Assembly: GCA_028293055.1 (NCBI GenBank)
Contig: JAQGLD010000525.1
Location: 1-5,141 of the forward strand
Direction: 5' to 3'
Source of the DNA: Alphaproteobacteria bacterium
Lineage (GTDB): Bacteria; Pseudomonadota; Alphaproteobacteria; Sphingomonadales; Sphingomonadaceae
Length of the DNA: 5,141 nt
Part shown: positions 5,058 through 5,141 of the stretch, one piece after another
How the letters are laid out: every line of letters starts with the position of its first letter
Numbering within the stretch: position 1 is the stretch's first letter
Program-made: the position numbers and the translations under genes
Notes under the pieces: generated by a model
Databases searched by the model: none
Told to the model about the DNA's origin: nothing
Seen by the model: only the letters and a program-made list of their open reading frames with translations

Positions 5058-5141
5058 ATGGCTCATCCAACCGACACGATCGCTTTGTTCTGCGCCCTCG
5101 TCTCGGCGATCTGCGCCCTGGGCTATCTGCTCGGCGCCTTC
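5058..5141 (+). CDS. 5' end of an unidentified membrane or exported protein (partial)
   Basis: ATG at 5058 opens a frame that runs off the window after 28 codons, beginning MAHPTDTIALFCALVSAICA and then LGYLLGAF. Residues 7-28 are strongly hydrophobic, so the protein begins with a transmembrane helix or an uncleaved signal anchor. The upstream region has a purine-rich AAGGAAAG at 5032-5039, which is too far (18 bases) for a standard ribosome binding site, so the start is likely but not proven. It is 139 bases downstream of the secreted-protein gene on the same strand. Nothing in 28 residues allows a family to be named. Confidence 0.6.
   Translation, partial: MAHPTDTIALFCALVSAICALGYLLGAF

Noticed and set aside
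4600..5070. Minus-strand open frame of 156 codons opposite the secreted-protein gene
   Set aside because: Ser/Arg-rich antisense shadow of a well-supported gene, with no initiation signal.

Overview
The window is high-GC DNA whose genes and repeats look like those of an alphaproteobacterium, most likely a member of the Sphingomonadales. The basis is codon use strongly biased to G or C in third positions, intergenic palindromes of a type common in sphingomonad genomes (hairpins such as CTCCCCTGC-TTTT-GCAGGGGAG followed by TGGTGGAGGGG), and several proteins that resemble, from memory, uncharacterised proteins of that group. No rRNA, tRNA, CRISPR array, transposase or recognisable enzyme gene is visible.

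Layout from left to right: (1) the 3' end of a plus-strand gene of unknown function (1-186). (2) A 773-base gene-free stretch (187-959) built largely of palindromic repeats: a REP-like double hairpin (about 318-373), then an inverted pair of a second REP-like hairpin, one copy of which appears to be split by a 158-bp palindromic MITE-like element (565-722) flanked by an 8-base direct repeat. (3) A plus-strand six-helix membrane protein (960-1544). (4) Two minus-strand genes for small proteins with N-terminal signal or anchor sequences (1654-2061 and 2164-2448), convergent with the membrane protein gene and separated from each other by 102 bases that hold a very GC-rich stem-loop beside the ribosome binding site of the downstream gene. 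(5) A 472-base divergent intergenic region. (6) A plus-strand 211-residue cytosolic orphan protein (2921-3556). (7) A 492-base gene-poor stretch. (8) A plus-strand gene for a secreted protein of about 289 residues (4049-4918). (9) The first 28 codons of another plus-strand gene that begins with a hydrophobic segment (5058-5141).

Nothing in the sequence ties these genes into one pathway. Three of the five complete genes encode membrane or exported proteins, so the window reads as a collection of lineage-specific cell-envelope genes separated by repeat-bearing spacers. The most informative structure is the nested repeat at 487-740: removing 565-722 and one copy of CCTTCGCC regenerates a plausible uninterrupted hairpin matching the inverted copy about 50 bases upstream. 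This is the sequence signature of insertion by a small non-autonomous element. I do not see a convincing new multi-gene system.
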